Assembly (NCBI GenBank): GCA_002699585.1 | Contig: PABP01000011.1 | Span: 84,922 to 148,921 of the forward strand | Source: Anaerolineaceae bacterium | GTDB lineage: Bacteria; Chloroflexota; Anaerolineae; Aggregatilineales; Phototrophicaceae | Direction: 5' to 3' | DNA length: 64,000 nucleotides | In this document: positions 44,428-53,692 of the stretch, piece after piece | Layout: each line of letters starts with the position of its first letter | How positions within the stretch are numbered: position 1 is the first letter of the stretch | Notes under the pieces: generated by a model | The model's database searches: none | What the model was told of the DNA's origin: nothing | The model's input: only the letters and a program-made list of their open reading frames with translations | Made by a program: the position numbers and the translations under genes

Positions 44428-45576
44428 ATGCGCTTTCCTATAATATTGATTCTGCTCTTATGCTCGGTAGGGATCGTCACGGCACAAACGCCTGTTCCAA
44501 CTGCCACACTTGTGGTCCCCACGTTGACACCATCGGCGCCTGCACCAGGGGAATTCGCACCCACGCCAACACCGCAGCCGACCGCTATCGATACGGGGCA
44601 GACGCCGCCACTGCCGGATTTGCAACCGATCACCCGTGAAAATGCGCAGAATATTATTCAATTGTTCACGCTAGCATGTCGCCGGACGGGTGTTCAGGGT
44701 GCGCCACCTGAGGTTCGAGTTGTTGCGTTTTCGCCTGTGGGCAATCGGCTGGCGATTGTTTTGCCAGATCTGATTTGTATTTATGATCTGGATACGCCCG
44801 AAACGGAGCCGGTAGTCATTGAGGATCGCAGAGGCTTTCCGTCAGTGGCGTTTTTTTCGGCAGATGGTCGGTCGCTGTATAATCCGCAAGCAGGAACCGA
44901 TGTTTTTAAATGGAATGCCGCTACAGGCCAAGAAGAAGCCACCGAACTGGAAGTAGTGTATGTGCCGGGTAGCTCCCAGAATGTCGCGCTCAGCCCGGAT
45001 GGGACGCAGTTGGCATCTGGGACCCGGTTCTGGCTGCAGGTGTGGGATATGGCGACGGCAAGCAAGCTTGTAGAAGTCAACGTTGGTCGTGTGACAGCAG
45101 TTGCTTGGCATCGTGATGGCACACGGCTGGCGACAATCGAAGCTGGCAGGTTGGGTCTGTATACGCTGTACGAGGGGCCGGTTTTGTTCCGGGATGCTTT
45201 GCTACCGATTATGGCGTCGGATCGTCACGCTGGCCTGGCTTTTGGCGGTGCAGATGGCAACTTGCTGGCACATTCTAATGGCGATCATGTAGCTATTATG
45301 GACATCACTAGCCAGGATGTGGTGGCGCGCATTGACATCAACAAAGCGCCTTTTAGGCAGCAAGAGCTGGTTTTCAGTCCGGCAGATCCTTATTTGCTGG
45401 TAGCGACTGGCCTCAGCACCTTATGGGATGTCGAATCCAACCAAAGCCTGGTTGAGGATGCACTCGAACCATGTGTCAACACGCTGGCGATGGATCACGC
45501 TGTGTTTAATGCACAGGGCACGCTGCTTGTGATGACAGCAGGCGAAAGTATCTTCGTCTGCGGCGTGCCCCAATGA
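44428..45576 (+). CDS. Secreted WD40-like beta-propeller protein
   Basis: The start follows GAGAGGTG. A signal peptide (RFPIILILLLCSVGIVTAQ) leads into a Pro/Thr-rich linker (residues ~22-65). Repeats with WD40 character follow: VRVVAFSPVGNRLAIV, NVALSPDGTQLASGT, QVWDMATASKLVEV, TAVAWHRDGTRLATIE, LLVATGLSTLWDVES. These would form one propeller outside the cytoplasm, probably a binding scaffold. It converges on the adenosyltransferase gene 9 bp away. Confidence 0.82.
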   Translation: MRFPIILILLLCSVGIVTAQTPVPTATLVVPTLTPSAPAPGEFAPTPTPQPTAIDTGQTPPLPDLQPITRENAQNIIQLFTLACRRTGVQGAPPEVRVVAFSPVGNRLAIVLPDLICIYDLDTPETEPVVIEDRRGFPSVAFFSADGRSLYNPQAGTDVFKWNAATGQEEATELEVVYVPGSSQNVALSPDGTQLASGTRFWLQVWDMATASKLVEVNVGRVTAVAWHRDGTRLATIEAGRLGLYTLYEGPVLFRDALLPIMASDRHAGLAFGGADGNLLAHSNGDHVAIMDITSQDVVARIDINKAPFRQQELVFSPADPYLLVATGLSTLWDVESNQSLVEDALEPCVNTLAMDHAVFNAQGTLLVMTAGESIFVCGVPQ

Positions 45577-45585
45577 TCTATGAAG

Positions 45586-46131
45586 TTAGCGTACAGCCCA
45601 TTTGCTTTCTGGGACACCCGCTTTGAGGTTGGCATAACGTGCCGCTGTGAATAACCAGTCTGAAAGCCGATTGAGGTAAGGCTGCACATGCTCGCCAACG
45701 GGTTCGTTTTCGACTAAGGCGACGACAATGCGCTCGGTCCGGCGGCTGACGGTGCGTGCCAGATGTAAGGCAGCGGCGGCAGGCGTCCCTCCCGGCAAAA
45801 CAAAATGTTTAAGTTCCGGCAGTTCGGCTGTCATGGCGTCGATGGTTTCTTCCAACCAGGCGACTTTTTCCGCGTCCATGCGCACCACCCAATCGGACTT
45901 GGCATCCAGCGGCGTCGCCAGGTCTGCACCCAGATGAAATAGCTGTGCCTGAATTTCCGTTAGCCAGGTATCAAGCTGGCTGTCAGGGCCAGCCGCGCGG
46001 GCCATTCCCAGCACGCTGTTGAGTTCATCGACGGTGCCGTAGGCTTCCACACGCAGATGGTCTTTGCGTACACGGCCACCACTAAACAGGCTGGTCGTGC
46101 CATCGTCACCGGTACGGGTGTAAATTTTCAT
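45586..46131 (-). CDS. Cob(I)alamin adenosyltransferase (PduO type)
   Basis: The 181-residue protein begins KIYTRTGDDGTTSLFSGGRVRKDHLRV, the phosphate-binding signature of PduO-type enzymes. VEAYGTVDELNSVLG and the C-terminal RTVSRRTERIVVAL and YLNRLSDWLFTAARYAN blocks follow. It transfers the adenosyl group from ATP to cob(I)alamin, making coenzyme B12. Full length for the family. It is 42 bp downstream of the xanthine phosphoribosyltransferase gene on the same strand, possibly co-transcribed. Confidence 0.95.
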   Translation of the reverse strand: MKIYTRTGDDGTTSLFSGGRVRKDHLRVEAYGTVDELNSVLGMARAAGPDSQLDTWLTEIQAQLFHLGADLATPLDAKSDWVVRMDAEKVAWLEETIDAMTAELPELKHFVLPGGTPAAAALHLARTVSRRTERIVVALVENEPVGEHVQPYLNRLSDWLFTAARYANLKAGVPESKWAVR

Positions 46132-46173
46132 GATGTATTCCTAAAAACTGCTTACGTGTTGATGACAGGCCAG

Positions 46174-46761
46174 TTAGCCCAGGGTGATGGTTTCTTCGTC
46201 CATGCTGACGATGCTAGCCAGGGCATAAATCGGCACATCGAACCCGGCATTGATCATCGCTTCGCGGCCATCCTCAAAGATTTTTTCCACAACAACGCCG
46301 ACCCCAACCAGGGTGGCTTTGGCGTCGTTGACCATACGCGATAGGGCCATCAAGGTTTGGCCGCTGGCCAGGAAGTCATCGATGATGAGGACGTTTTCGT
46401 CAGGGCGCAAAAATTCACTGCTGACCATCAGCGGCACGTCACCGCCTTTGGTATGGCTGGGGGCCACTTCCATGAAGATTGGGCCGGACATGGTGATCGG
46501 GCGTTTTTTACGCGCATAAACGACCGGTACATCGAGGACGGCAGCCGTCATGAGGGCCGGGGCAATCCCACTGATTTCTGCTGTCAGGATGCGATCCACT
46601 TCGACACCCAGGTCGATGAAATGCTGGGCCATATTCTGGCCCATGCGCTGCATCAAGCCAGGATCAAGCTGGTGGTTGAGCAAGCTGTCGACTTTCAGAA
46701 TGCCGCGCCCTAGATTGCGACCTTCCGCCTCAATCCGTGCCTTCAGTTCATCCATCGCCAT
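46174..46761 (-). CDS. xpt: Xanthine phosphoribosyltransferase
   Basis: The 195-residue protein has the Xpt pattern ILKVDSLLNHQLDP, ILTAEISGIAPAL, PVVYARKKRPITM, and the PRPP-binding motif VLIIDDFLASGQTL. It converts xanthine and PRPP to XMP in purine salvage. GGGGAA about 9 bp upstream supports the first ATG; a second ATG two codons later is possible. No purine riboswitch was recognised in its ~145-bp upstream region. Confidence 0.94.
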   Translation of the reverse strand: MAMDELKARIEAEGRNLGRGILKVDSLLNHQLDPGLMQRMGQNMAQHFIDLGVEVDRILTAEISGIAPALMTAAVLDVPVVYARKKRPITMSGPIFMEVAPSHTKGGDVPLMVSSEFLRPDENVLIIDDFLASGQTLMALSRMVNDAKATLVGVGVVVEKIFEDGREAMINAGFDVPIYALASIVSMDEETITLG

Positions 46762-46909
46762 TGTGTTTGTTCCCCTTTTTCAGCCAATTATAGTTGTTGT
46801 ATGTGGTGGTTGCGGCAATGCTACCATAGGCCGACGACAGGGTCGATATACGAGGACGATCAATTTTTGTGGAATAGATGGTAGCGTTGTGGGGCAACGT
46901 TATGACCAA

Positions 46910-47308
46910 TCAGTTCGCGAATGCGACCCGGTTGTCATGTGTAGTATGGATGATGTGTAGGGCTGCGTCTATGTTGGTGGCAATTTGCAGATACTCCCCG
47001 GTGTGGAAGTTAAGCCGTTTGATGAGTTTGACAACGGTTTTCACGCCAGAACTCGGCTTGACGAAGATTACTTTGCCCAGATTGGGGGGCAAGCATGTTT
47101 CACCAATACGGGCAGCAGCCATAACATCGTGCGGGTTGGTCTGACTGTTGGTAAAGTCCGCGATGATGTCAACGATGTGCTGTTTTTGCGATAACAATGC
47201 GGCACGCTGGTTGAGTATGTCCAGGTAGTCAACCAAGCTGACCGGGCCTGCCAATTCTTCCAGCAAGATACGTTCTTGATGATCGTACCATCTTATAGCG
47301 ATAGACAT
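46910..47308 (-). CDS. Small STAS/SpoIIAA-like protein of unknown function
   Basis: The 132-residue protein starts IAIRWYDHQERILLEELAG, then has a helix-strand pattern with VDIIADFTNSQTNP in the position of the central STAS strand. I do not see a phospho-acceptor Ser. Its size and N-terminal strand pattern recall the protein encoded at 24302. It might regulate the nearby histidine kinase, which ends 187 bp upstream on the same strand, but there is no direct evidence. Confidence 0.6.
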   Translation of the reverse strand: MSIAIRWYDHQERILLEELAGPVSLVDYLDILNQRAALLSQKQHIVDIIADFTNSQTNPHDVMAAARIGETCLPPNLGKVIFVKPSSGVKTVVKLIKRLNFHTGEYLQIATNIDAALHIIHTTHDNRVAFAN

Positions 47309-47495
47309 GATTTACTTTCTGACAACTTAGGCTGTCAAAACGGGGCTTTCACAGAGGATCACGTTTAGGGTTTGGGTGTTATGGGGGACGTAGAAAAACG
47401 TTTACTGCTGCATATACTACTATTAGATGACAAAAAATCAGGTTTGACTAGATAGGAAACCATCGAATGCCTACGTAACACTACGGATATTCTTA

Positions 47496-48728
47496 TTAGC
47501 GTATGGGGAGTGTGAAGCTAAATGTGGTGCCATCTCCTATTTTGCTGGTAACGTCGACTTCCCCACCCAATTTTTCTACGATGCGTAGCACGATAGACAG
47601 TCCCAGGCCATGTCCTTCGACGGTGGCCGTGTTGGGCAGGCGGCTAAAGGGCACGAATAGCTTATCAAGCTCGTTTTGTTGCAGCCCTTCGCCATTGTCT
47701 TTGATCCAGTAGCGGACACAATCATCGGACGATTGTTCTGCTCCAAACTCGATCTCCGGCGGTTGGCCACCATATTTGAGCGCATTGGTGATGTAGTTCA
47801 CCCAGATTTCTTCGATCCATTGGCGATAGCCCATACAGCTAGGGAAACTGCTGCTATCGGGTAGCTTGATGACCGCTTTCGCTTTCTCAATGTCAGGGTG
47901 GAGCCGTGCTAGCGCGTCATCGAGGATGTTGTACATATTCAATGGCTTCAGTTCGACCTCGTCGCGGCTGACGGTCGCCAGCAGGAGGAGGGCGCTGATG
48001 ATGTCATTGGCATGGTGGGCAAGACCATCAATATATTGCATGCCTTCAATGACATCTTTTTTGGGGACCTTTTCAACATAACGCATATTCAACTCAGACC
48101 AGCCGATGATCGCGCTAATGGGGTTCTTGAGGTTATGCGACACGGTATGGGCGAAGGCGTCCAATTCTTCATTGCGGTGCTGAAGGTCGGCCAGGGCTTT
48201 TTCTTTGGCCATGACTTCATGCCGCAGTTGGATTTCCGCGATGACCGATTGGGCCAGCGTTTGCAGCACCTCGATATCGTCATCGGTCCAGGCGCGTGGT
48301 TCATGGTCGACCACACACAGCGATCCCATTTGCCAGCCATCGGGTGATGTCAGCGGCATGCCCAGGTAACTGGCGACGTCCAAATCCTGTATGGCGGGGT
48401 TGTCGCACACAATCGGGTGCTGACGGGCATCTTCCACAACCAGCATTTCCCCACTGGCGACGACGTACTTGCAGAAGGAATGCGAAATGGGTGTCTGACG
48501 CATGGTTTTCCAGGGATCGCCGAGGCCAACCTGGCTTTTGAAGAACTGACGGTCGATATCTACCAGCGAGATAAGCGAAACGGGCACTTTGAGGATGCGG
48601 CTCGCCAGCTTCGTCAGGCGATCAAACGTTTCCTCATCGGGCGAATCTAAGAGTTGGGTATTGGCTAAGGCGCTCAAGCGCTCCGGGTTTTCTACGGCCT
48701 GCCGTACGGTTTGTATGTCGTCTGGCAT
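47496..48728 (-). CDS. Soluble GAF-domain sensor histidine kinase
   Basis: The start MPDDIQ is preferred; the longer frame uses a poor codon and reads basic residues. A GAF domain (residues ~25-165, with LVDIDRQFFKSQVGL, SFCKYVVASGEMLVVEDA and VASYLGMPL) is of the type found in cyanobacterial and Chloroflexota kinases. A helical linker leads to HisKA with the phospho-His in AHTVSHNLKNPISAIIG. The HATPase has YITNALKYGG, WIKDNGEGLQ and GHGLGLSIV. No membrane segments. No response regulator is adjacent. Confidence 0.92.
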   Translation of the reverse strand: MPDDIQTVRQAVENPERLSALANTQLLDSPDEETFDRLTKLASRILKVPVSLISLVDIDRQFFKSQVGLGDPWKTMRQTPISHSFCKYVVASGEMLVVEDARQHPIVCDNPAIQDLDVASYLGMPLTSPDGWQMGSLCVVDHEPRAWTDDDIEVLQTLAQSVIAEIQLRHEVMAKEKALADLQHRNEELDAFAHTVSHNLKNPISAIIGWSELNMRYVEKVPKKDVIEGMQYIDGLAHHANDIISALLLLATVSRDEVELKPLNMYNILDDALARLHPDIEKAKAVIKLPDSSSFPSCMGYRQWIEEIWVNYITNALKYGGQPPEIEFGAEQSSDDCVRYWIKDNGEGLQQNELDKLFVPFSRLPNTATVEGHGLGLSIVLRIVEKLGGEVDVTSKIGDGTTFSFTLPIR

Positions 48729-49033
48729 GGTATTGAGCTTCCCGCGGCGATGTCCGACTGACAATTCGCCATCTTTAATATACAGATTAGCTGCTGCATT
48801 CCTGTGCTGCTACGCACATGCTGCCATGCACATGCTGCATGACGCCTATTATAACGGGCACGCTATTGATCGCGTAGCGAGCTATGTGTCCATTATCACA
48901 AAGACAATGTGTCCTATTTTGACGCACGTCAGGCCCTTGATCTCACAAAATTCCCAGGCAATCCGCAATCGTTTGTGATATATCGCACAAACCAATAGAA
49001 TAATGATTCCTAAATAAGACAGGTTCCCGGTTG

Positions 49034-50239
49034 ATGACACCACGCGCAACTTATTATGTGATGCGGGGCACATTCTCTTTGTTTTATAGGATGTGGCTGA
49101 CGGTAACGCTGCTCTATCACGCAGAAATGGTCACGACCGACCCGCTTTTGCTGGTGTTGTTGAACGTGGTCCATGAAGGCACGGTATTTCTGTTTGAAAT
49201 ACCGACGGGTGTGGTTGCCGATGCCTACAGTCGCAAGTGGTCCACTATCATTGGCCTGTTTTTGATCGGCGGCGCATACTGCTTAGAAGGCTCAGCCCCT
49301 ATCTATGGTCGTGTCTTGCTGGCGTTGTTTATCTATGGGATTGGCTTTACATTTTTCAGTGGGGCCAATGATGCTTGGCTCGCTGATGAAATCGGCCCTG
49401 AACACGCTGCCCCTGTTTATATGCGGGGAACCCAAATCAGCCTGATATTTGGCCAGGGCGGTATATTGGGTGCGATTGTGATGGGTCAGTTTGGCCTACA
49501 GATGCCGCTTATCATCGCCGGGATTGGCATTATGCTGCTTGGCTTCTTCCTGGCCATGACCATGACAGAAGAGGGTTTCTCGCCGGATCGCTCAATAGAA
49601 GGTGTTCGCGCTCGGCTGACCAAGACCATTCACCAAAGTACGGGCGCTCTGCGCACACAACCTCTATTGCTCAATGTGGTACTCGTCGGCGTGATTGTGG
49701 GTACGTCAGTAGGTGGGTTTGATGGCCTGTTTACGCCGCATTTCCTTAGCTTTGACCCGCAGATAGATTCGGTCATCTGGTATGGTCTGTTGGAAGCGGC
49801 CATTTCATTGGCATCGGCCTTGATGCTAGAAGTCATTCGCAGACGAGCCAAACACCTCTCATCAGATCAGGTGCCACGCACGATTGCTTTGCTCTATCTG
49901 GGTACGATTATCGGCAATGTTGTTTTTGTTCTGGCAGGTAACTTCGGCATGGCGATCCTTGCCTTCTGGGTCAGCCAAATGTTCCGCAGCACCACGCGCC
50001 CTTTGATTACCATCTGGATCAATCAATTTGCAGAAAGTCACGTTCGGGCGACAGCCATTTCCATGTACTGGCAATCAATTGCGTTGGGCAACGTCATCAC
50101 CGGGCCTTTTATTGGCTTGATCGGGCGGCTGTTCTCGTTGCAGGTCGCGCTGATGACATCGGTACTGGCACTGTCTCCGTCCCTCTGGCTGCTGACACGC
50201 AATCAAAACGCTGACGAATCATTCAACGAACAAGCCTGA
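49034..50239 (+). CDS. MFS transporter
   Basis: The 401-residue protein has 12 hydrophobic segments. The MFS loop between helices 2 and 3 reads FEIPTGVVADAYSRKWS (the D-x-x-x-R-K/R signature), and the first half has SGANDAWLADEI, typical of drug-efflux-like MFS proteins. Substrate unknown. An in-frame TTG directly before the ATG is less likely. It is the last clearly chromosomal gene before the phage-like sequence. Confidence 0.9.
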   Translation: MTPRATYYVMRGTFSLFYRMWLTVTLLYHAEMVTTDPLLLVLLNVVHEGTVFLFEIPTGVVADAYSRKWSTIIGLFLIGGAYCLEGSAPIYGRVLLALFIYGIGFTFFSGANDAWLADEIGPEHAAPVYMRGTQISLIFGQGGILGAIVMGQFGLQMPLIIAGIGIMLLGFFLAMTMTEEGFSPDRSIEGVRARLTKTIHQSTGALRTQPLLLNVVLVGVIVGTSVGGFDGLFTPHFLSFDPQIDSVIWYGLLEAAISLASALMLEVIRRRAKHLSSDQVPRTIALLYLGTIIGNVVFVLAGNFGMAILAFWVSQMFRSTTRPLITIWINQFAESHVRATAISMYWQSIALGNVITGPFIGLIGRLFSLQVALMTSVLALSPSLWLLTRNQNADESFNEQA

Positions 50240-50554
50240 AATCCTAACGACAAACCCTCAAAACGAATTTCAAAAAACGTACCATATGGAACGCTTTTAA
50301 TGGAACGTTTGTGCTACGTTGGTGCGCGATGCATGGGGTTTTTTGCCATGCAGCACCTTAATAACAGGCTGCGTCGATGGGCTGTGTTGCTGCTTACGGG
50401 CGGTTGCAGACGCTGCGTTGGCCTGATTATGACTGCCCGCCCCTGCACCATCTACGTCAGCCGCGTGTGGACGGACAGAGGCAGTCGCATATATGCCGTT
50501 TTCTCGTTTTCAGGCCCATGATTGGCCTGTGAGTAGAAAGGATGCTGTTGCCCT
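50240..50554 (+). other. Gap before the phage-like gene
   Basis: No convincing gene: the one ORF here (50300-50521) is Arg/Cys-rich with no coding signature. Visible structures are a TGCATGG...CCATGCA hairpin near 50331-50353 and CAGGCC-N7-GGCCTG near 50512-50530. AAAGGA at 50537-50542 may be the ribosome binding site of the next gene. This may be the degraded left flank of a prophage. Confidence 0.4.
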
Positions 50555-51592
50555 ATGCTGATGTCCTCATCGCATAACACAACGTCGCATACCTATCCTG
50601 AACACCCTACGCCGCCGATAACGGCGGTCAAGATGCTGAATGCCGAAGAAGGGCGCGTCGGTGGTTACCTTGTTGTCTGGGGGGATGCCATCACGCGCGA
50701 CTTAGAGGGCGAATACTTTACGCAAGATACGGACCTGGGCATAGGCTGGTACGACCGGCGTCCGGTGCTGTATCACCACGGGCTGGATGGCCATCTGAAG
50801 GCGGCGGTCATCGGCCAGATTGACCGCTTGCAGCCGGATCATGTCGGCATCTGGGCCGAAGCTCAGCTTGATCTGCGTCAGCGCTACGTGCAGGTGGTCA
50901 ACCATCTGGTCGAGCGCGGCCTGTTGAGCTGGTCATCGGGCAGTTTGCCGCATCTGGTGCAGGTCGCGGAGGATGGGCGCATTGTGCGCTGGCCCATCGT
51001 CGAAGGTAGCCTGACACCCACCCCGGCGGAACCCCGTCAGACCGATGTGCATACCATCAAGAGTGCCTATGCCGCGCTCGGCCTGGATACCGCACGGCTC
51101 AATCTGGATGCCGACCAGCCCTTACCCTCGAACAACCCTCAGAAAGGAAAGACGATGGTTCACTATCCATCTACAGGGCAGATGCCCACCCAACACATGC
51201 CTACCAAGCAGATGCCCATCAACCATGACGATGCCACCCAGGCGATCACGGTCAGCAGCGAGTTCGACGCACTCAATGCCGATGACTTGCTGCATGGCTA
51301 TATGATCCTGCGGGCCGCCAAAGGCTTCCGCGGTGTCAGTGAGCGTTATGCCAACGCGCTGGCGCACAAGCTCCATAAGAGTGGCAGCGCCCCGGCCTTC
51401 AAGGCCAATGAATTGGCCTACAGTACCCAGACGGGCTTCGGTGATGAATGGGTGCCAGAACTGTGGAGTCAACAAATCTGGGCTAAGGCTCGTAGCGATA
51501 ACACCGTGCTGCCGCTGTTCCAGTCTATCGAAATGCCCAGTAATCCCTTCGAGCTGCCCATCGAAAGCAGGGCATCGCTAAACGGTATCTGA
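50555..51592 (+). CDS. HK97-type prohead protease fused to major capsid N-terminus, truncated
   Basis: Residues ~25-170 resemble HK97 prohead protease (GGYLVVWGDAITRDLEGEYF, His in VLYHHG, Ser in LLSWSSGS). After a linker rich in QMPT repeats, residues ~230-345 look like the start of an HK97-type major capsid protein (YSTQTGFGDEWVPELWSQQIW, LPLFQSIEMPSNPFELP). The frame ends at a stop soon after PIES, so most of the capsid fold is missing. An internal ATG at 51154 behind AAAGGA could start the capsid separately. A serine-recombinase element begins next to the break, suggesting insertional disruption. Confidence 0.7.
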   Translation: MLMSSSHNTTSHTYPEHPTPPITAVKMLNAEEGRVGGYLVVWGDAITRDLEGEYFTQDTDLGIGWYDRRPVLYHHGLDGHLKAAVIGQIDRLQPDHVGIWAEAQLDLRQRYVQVVNHLVERGLLSWSSGSLPHLVQVAEDGRIVRWPIVEGSLTPTPAEPRQTDVHTIKSAYAALGLDTARLNLDADQPLPSNNPQKGKTMVHYPSTGQMPTQHMPTKQMPINHDDATQAITVSSEFDALNADDLLHGYMILRAAKGFRGVSERYANALAHKLHKSGSAPAFKANELAYSTQTGFGDEWVPELWSQQIWAKARSDNTVLPLFQSIEMPSNPFELPIESRASLNGI

Positions 51593-51688
51593 TTTAGCCC
51601 TATACGATCTTTTGTGAACCGTTGTGGTTGATTTATGAGGGAAATCACGACTGCCGAGGTGTATGCCTAGTATTGTACCATGCTTTTT

Positions 51689-53251
51689 CTAGGCACTACC
51701 GCCGTACTTAGGAGCCTCAGCCACGCCGATAATCTCACCTTCGCGGATGACCAACCGTTTGTTACCCATCAGCCGATAGAAGAGCTGATTGATCTGACGG
51801 TTATCGAGTTTCCAAAAGCCATCTAGGGTCATTTCAAGAATTTCGTCAAAGGCACGTATCTGGCGCTCTGGATCCTGGCGCGCAAGTTCTTGATATTCAC
51901 GTTTGAGCCGATTTTTGAGAATGCGCAGCCGATCCGAGTGTTCATGAATCTGTTGGTCGTACAATTCAATAATGTTGCTATCGGTGGTTACTGCTTTATC
52001 ACGAATAAGACCATTAAGAATCTGACTAACTTTGTCGATTTCTCTTTCCGTTGTCTTTACTGCGCCAGGTGTTGTATCAGTTCCTTCATTAGCTGGAAGA
52101 AACACAGACGGATCTTTTCGCGAAATCATCTCCTTGAGCCGTGCGTCCATGAACTCATTGATGCACTTCTCATTGATGTGTGTATTCGAAGAGCACTCCG
52201 GCGAAGCTAAACTCTTGTCGTAGGCATTGTTACAGCGATATGCGCGCCAGGCTCCCTTGCCGGTGAACGACATGGTATGTCCACATTCAGCACATAGCAG
52301 TAAGCCAGTATAGCGCTTGGGTTCAGACAAACGGGCTCGACCTTTATTATTCACGTGACGACGATCCAACTCCGCTTTGATCTTTTCACCTAGTTCACCA
52401 GAAAAAGCGGGCGGATACATATCATAGAATACCTCAACTTCGTCTGGTTTAGGTTCTCCTTTTCGCCATATCCAGGGACCGCGTTTCTTATTCTTGTATC
52501 GAGTCGCAGTATGGCCCCAAAACTGGGGTGAATAGACCAGGCGTTGATAGTATGAATTGTTGCGTGGTTTATTAGCCTCGTTCACATGACCATAAAGAGA
52601 ATACATGCGATCTGCGATGTCACGCCAGGACCAGCCTTCGAGAATAAGTCCAGCTAAATCTTGAAGCATCGGACGTACTTCTTCATTTAGTTCAACATGG
52701 GTCGCTTTACCTGAGATGGGATCTCGAACGATGCGATGAGAAATTGGCATATTGTTATTAGCTGGCAAGCCACGAGCTAATCGCCCCTCGATGCCGATTG
52801 CACGACGTTTCTTTAAACCATCTAGTTCACCGGCAGCCGCATAACCACCCATTGAAATAAACATGCGATGATTGGTCTGGTCAATCATGCCATCGGCAAA
52901 AGAAAAGATTCTTGCGCCGGACTCTATTGTTCGTTCTACGACATAGGCGTGCAAAGCTTGAGTACGAGCAAAGCGTGAGCCATCTCGAACTACAAGGACA
53001 TCGAAGTCTTGATCTCTCCAATGTTGAAGCAATCTGTCAAATGCGAAGATGCCTCGTTCTTTCATGTCACGGTTGCACTCGTGTATGTCGACGTAACGGC
53101 GAGAATGTCCAGGGACTTTTAGTACGTCAACGATCGTCCAGTTCTCTCGCGTGATGTATTCACGTGCCTGCCGTTCTTGTGAGGGTATAGAGTTCTTTTC
53201 ATCGTCTGCCTGAGCGACGGTTGATACAGCTAACCAGAGTATTGCCCGCAT
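51689..53251 (-). CDS. Large serine recombinase (integrase)
   Basis: The 520-residue protein has an N-terminal resolvase domain with catalytic Ser10 (LAVSTVAQ) and the Arg motif VVRDGSRFARTQ. A recombinase domain follows (ISHRIVRDPISGKATHVELNEE, YYQRLVYSPQFWGHTATRY), then a zinc ribbon (LLCAECGHTM ... CNN ... C) and a coiled-coil region (~400-460, ISRK to REYQELARQ). The Arg usually found two residues before the Ser is Ala8. It should integrate and excise the element. The gene's 3' end faces the broken capsid gene, as expected for an att-proximal integrase. Confidence 0.93.
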   Translation of the reverse strand: MRAILWLAVSTVAQADDEKNSIPSQERQAREYITRENWTIVDVLKVPGHSRRYVDIHECNRDMKERGIFAFDRLLQHWRDQDFDVLVVRDGSRFARTQALHAYVVERTIESGARIFSFADGMIDQTNHRMFISMGGYAAAGELDGLKKRRAIGIEGRLARGLPANNNMPISHRIVRDPISGKATHVELNEEVRPMLQDLAGLILEGWSWRDIADRMYSLYGHVNEANKPRNNSYYQRLVYSPQFWGHTATRYKNKKRGPWIWRKGEPKPDEVEVFYDMYPPAFSGELGEKIKAELDRRHVNNKGRARLSEPKRYTGLLLCAECGHTMSFTGKGAWRAYRCNNAYDKSLASPECSSNTHINEKCINEFMDARLKEMISRKDPSVFLPANEGTDTTPGAVKTTEREIDKVSQILNGLIRDKAVTTDSNIIELYDQQIHEHSDRLRILKNRLKREYQELARQDPERQIRAFDEILEMTLDGFWKLDNRQINQLFYRLMGNKRLVIREGEIIGVAEAPKYGGSA

Positions 53252-53289
53252 GCCTTATTACCTTACTATGAGTTCTAAACACATCCAAT

Positions 53290-53688
53290 TTAGTCTTCGC
53301 GAGTATCCATCCCTTCATACTGAGAATACCTGACTACCATCTGATAATACATATTATCCATATATGCATGTAAAACGCCGAGCGCTTTAATAGCATCTTC
53401 CAGATCATTGTGGCTGACCAAGGATACCAGTTCTTTTTGGACTTCATTCAGTTCTTCGCCTTCAGAAAACCCACGAGGGTTGTCGGACAGTCCAAGCAGA
53501 TAGTCTGCTGAGACGAACAGTTCTTTGCTCAATGTGACTAGATGATCCGCGCCTGGTTTGCTCTTGTCGTTTTCATAGCGCCAAATTTGCGCCACGCCAA
53601 TCTTACAGCGATCCGCTAGATCCTGCTGAGAAAGCTTCCTGCTTTCGCGGGCATATTTGATTCTGGTTCCGATTCCCTTAGCAGACAT
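53290..53688 (-). CDS. XRE/CI-like transcriptional repressor
   Basis: The helix-turn-helix lies at residues ~8-65 (RIKYARESRKLSQQDLADRCKIGVAQIWRYENDKSKPG), followed by LVTLSKELFVSADYLLGL, typical of XRE regulators. The C-terminal part is an acidic helical segment, perhaps for dimerisation. AAGGGG precedes the ATG. Position between the recombinase (same strand) and divergent element genes is that of a lysogeny-type repressor. Candidate operators lie in the divergent region. Confidence 0.9.
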   Translation of the reverse strand: MSAKGIGTRIKYARESRKLSQQDLADRCKIGVAQIWRYENDKSKPGADHLVTLSKELFVSADYLLGLSDNPRGFSEGEELNEVQKELVSLVSHNDLEDAIKALGVLHAYMDNMYYQMVVRYSQYEGMDTRED

Positions 53689-53692
53689 GTGA

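Noticed and set aside
46762..46909. Purine riboswitch upstream of xpt
   Set aside because: The upstream DNA does not show the three-way junction with conserved loop sequences of the xpt-pbuX aptamer.
50300..50521. 73-residue ORF before the capsid gene
   Set aside because: Arg/Cys-rich chance composition, no ribosome binding site and no recognisable motif.
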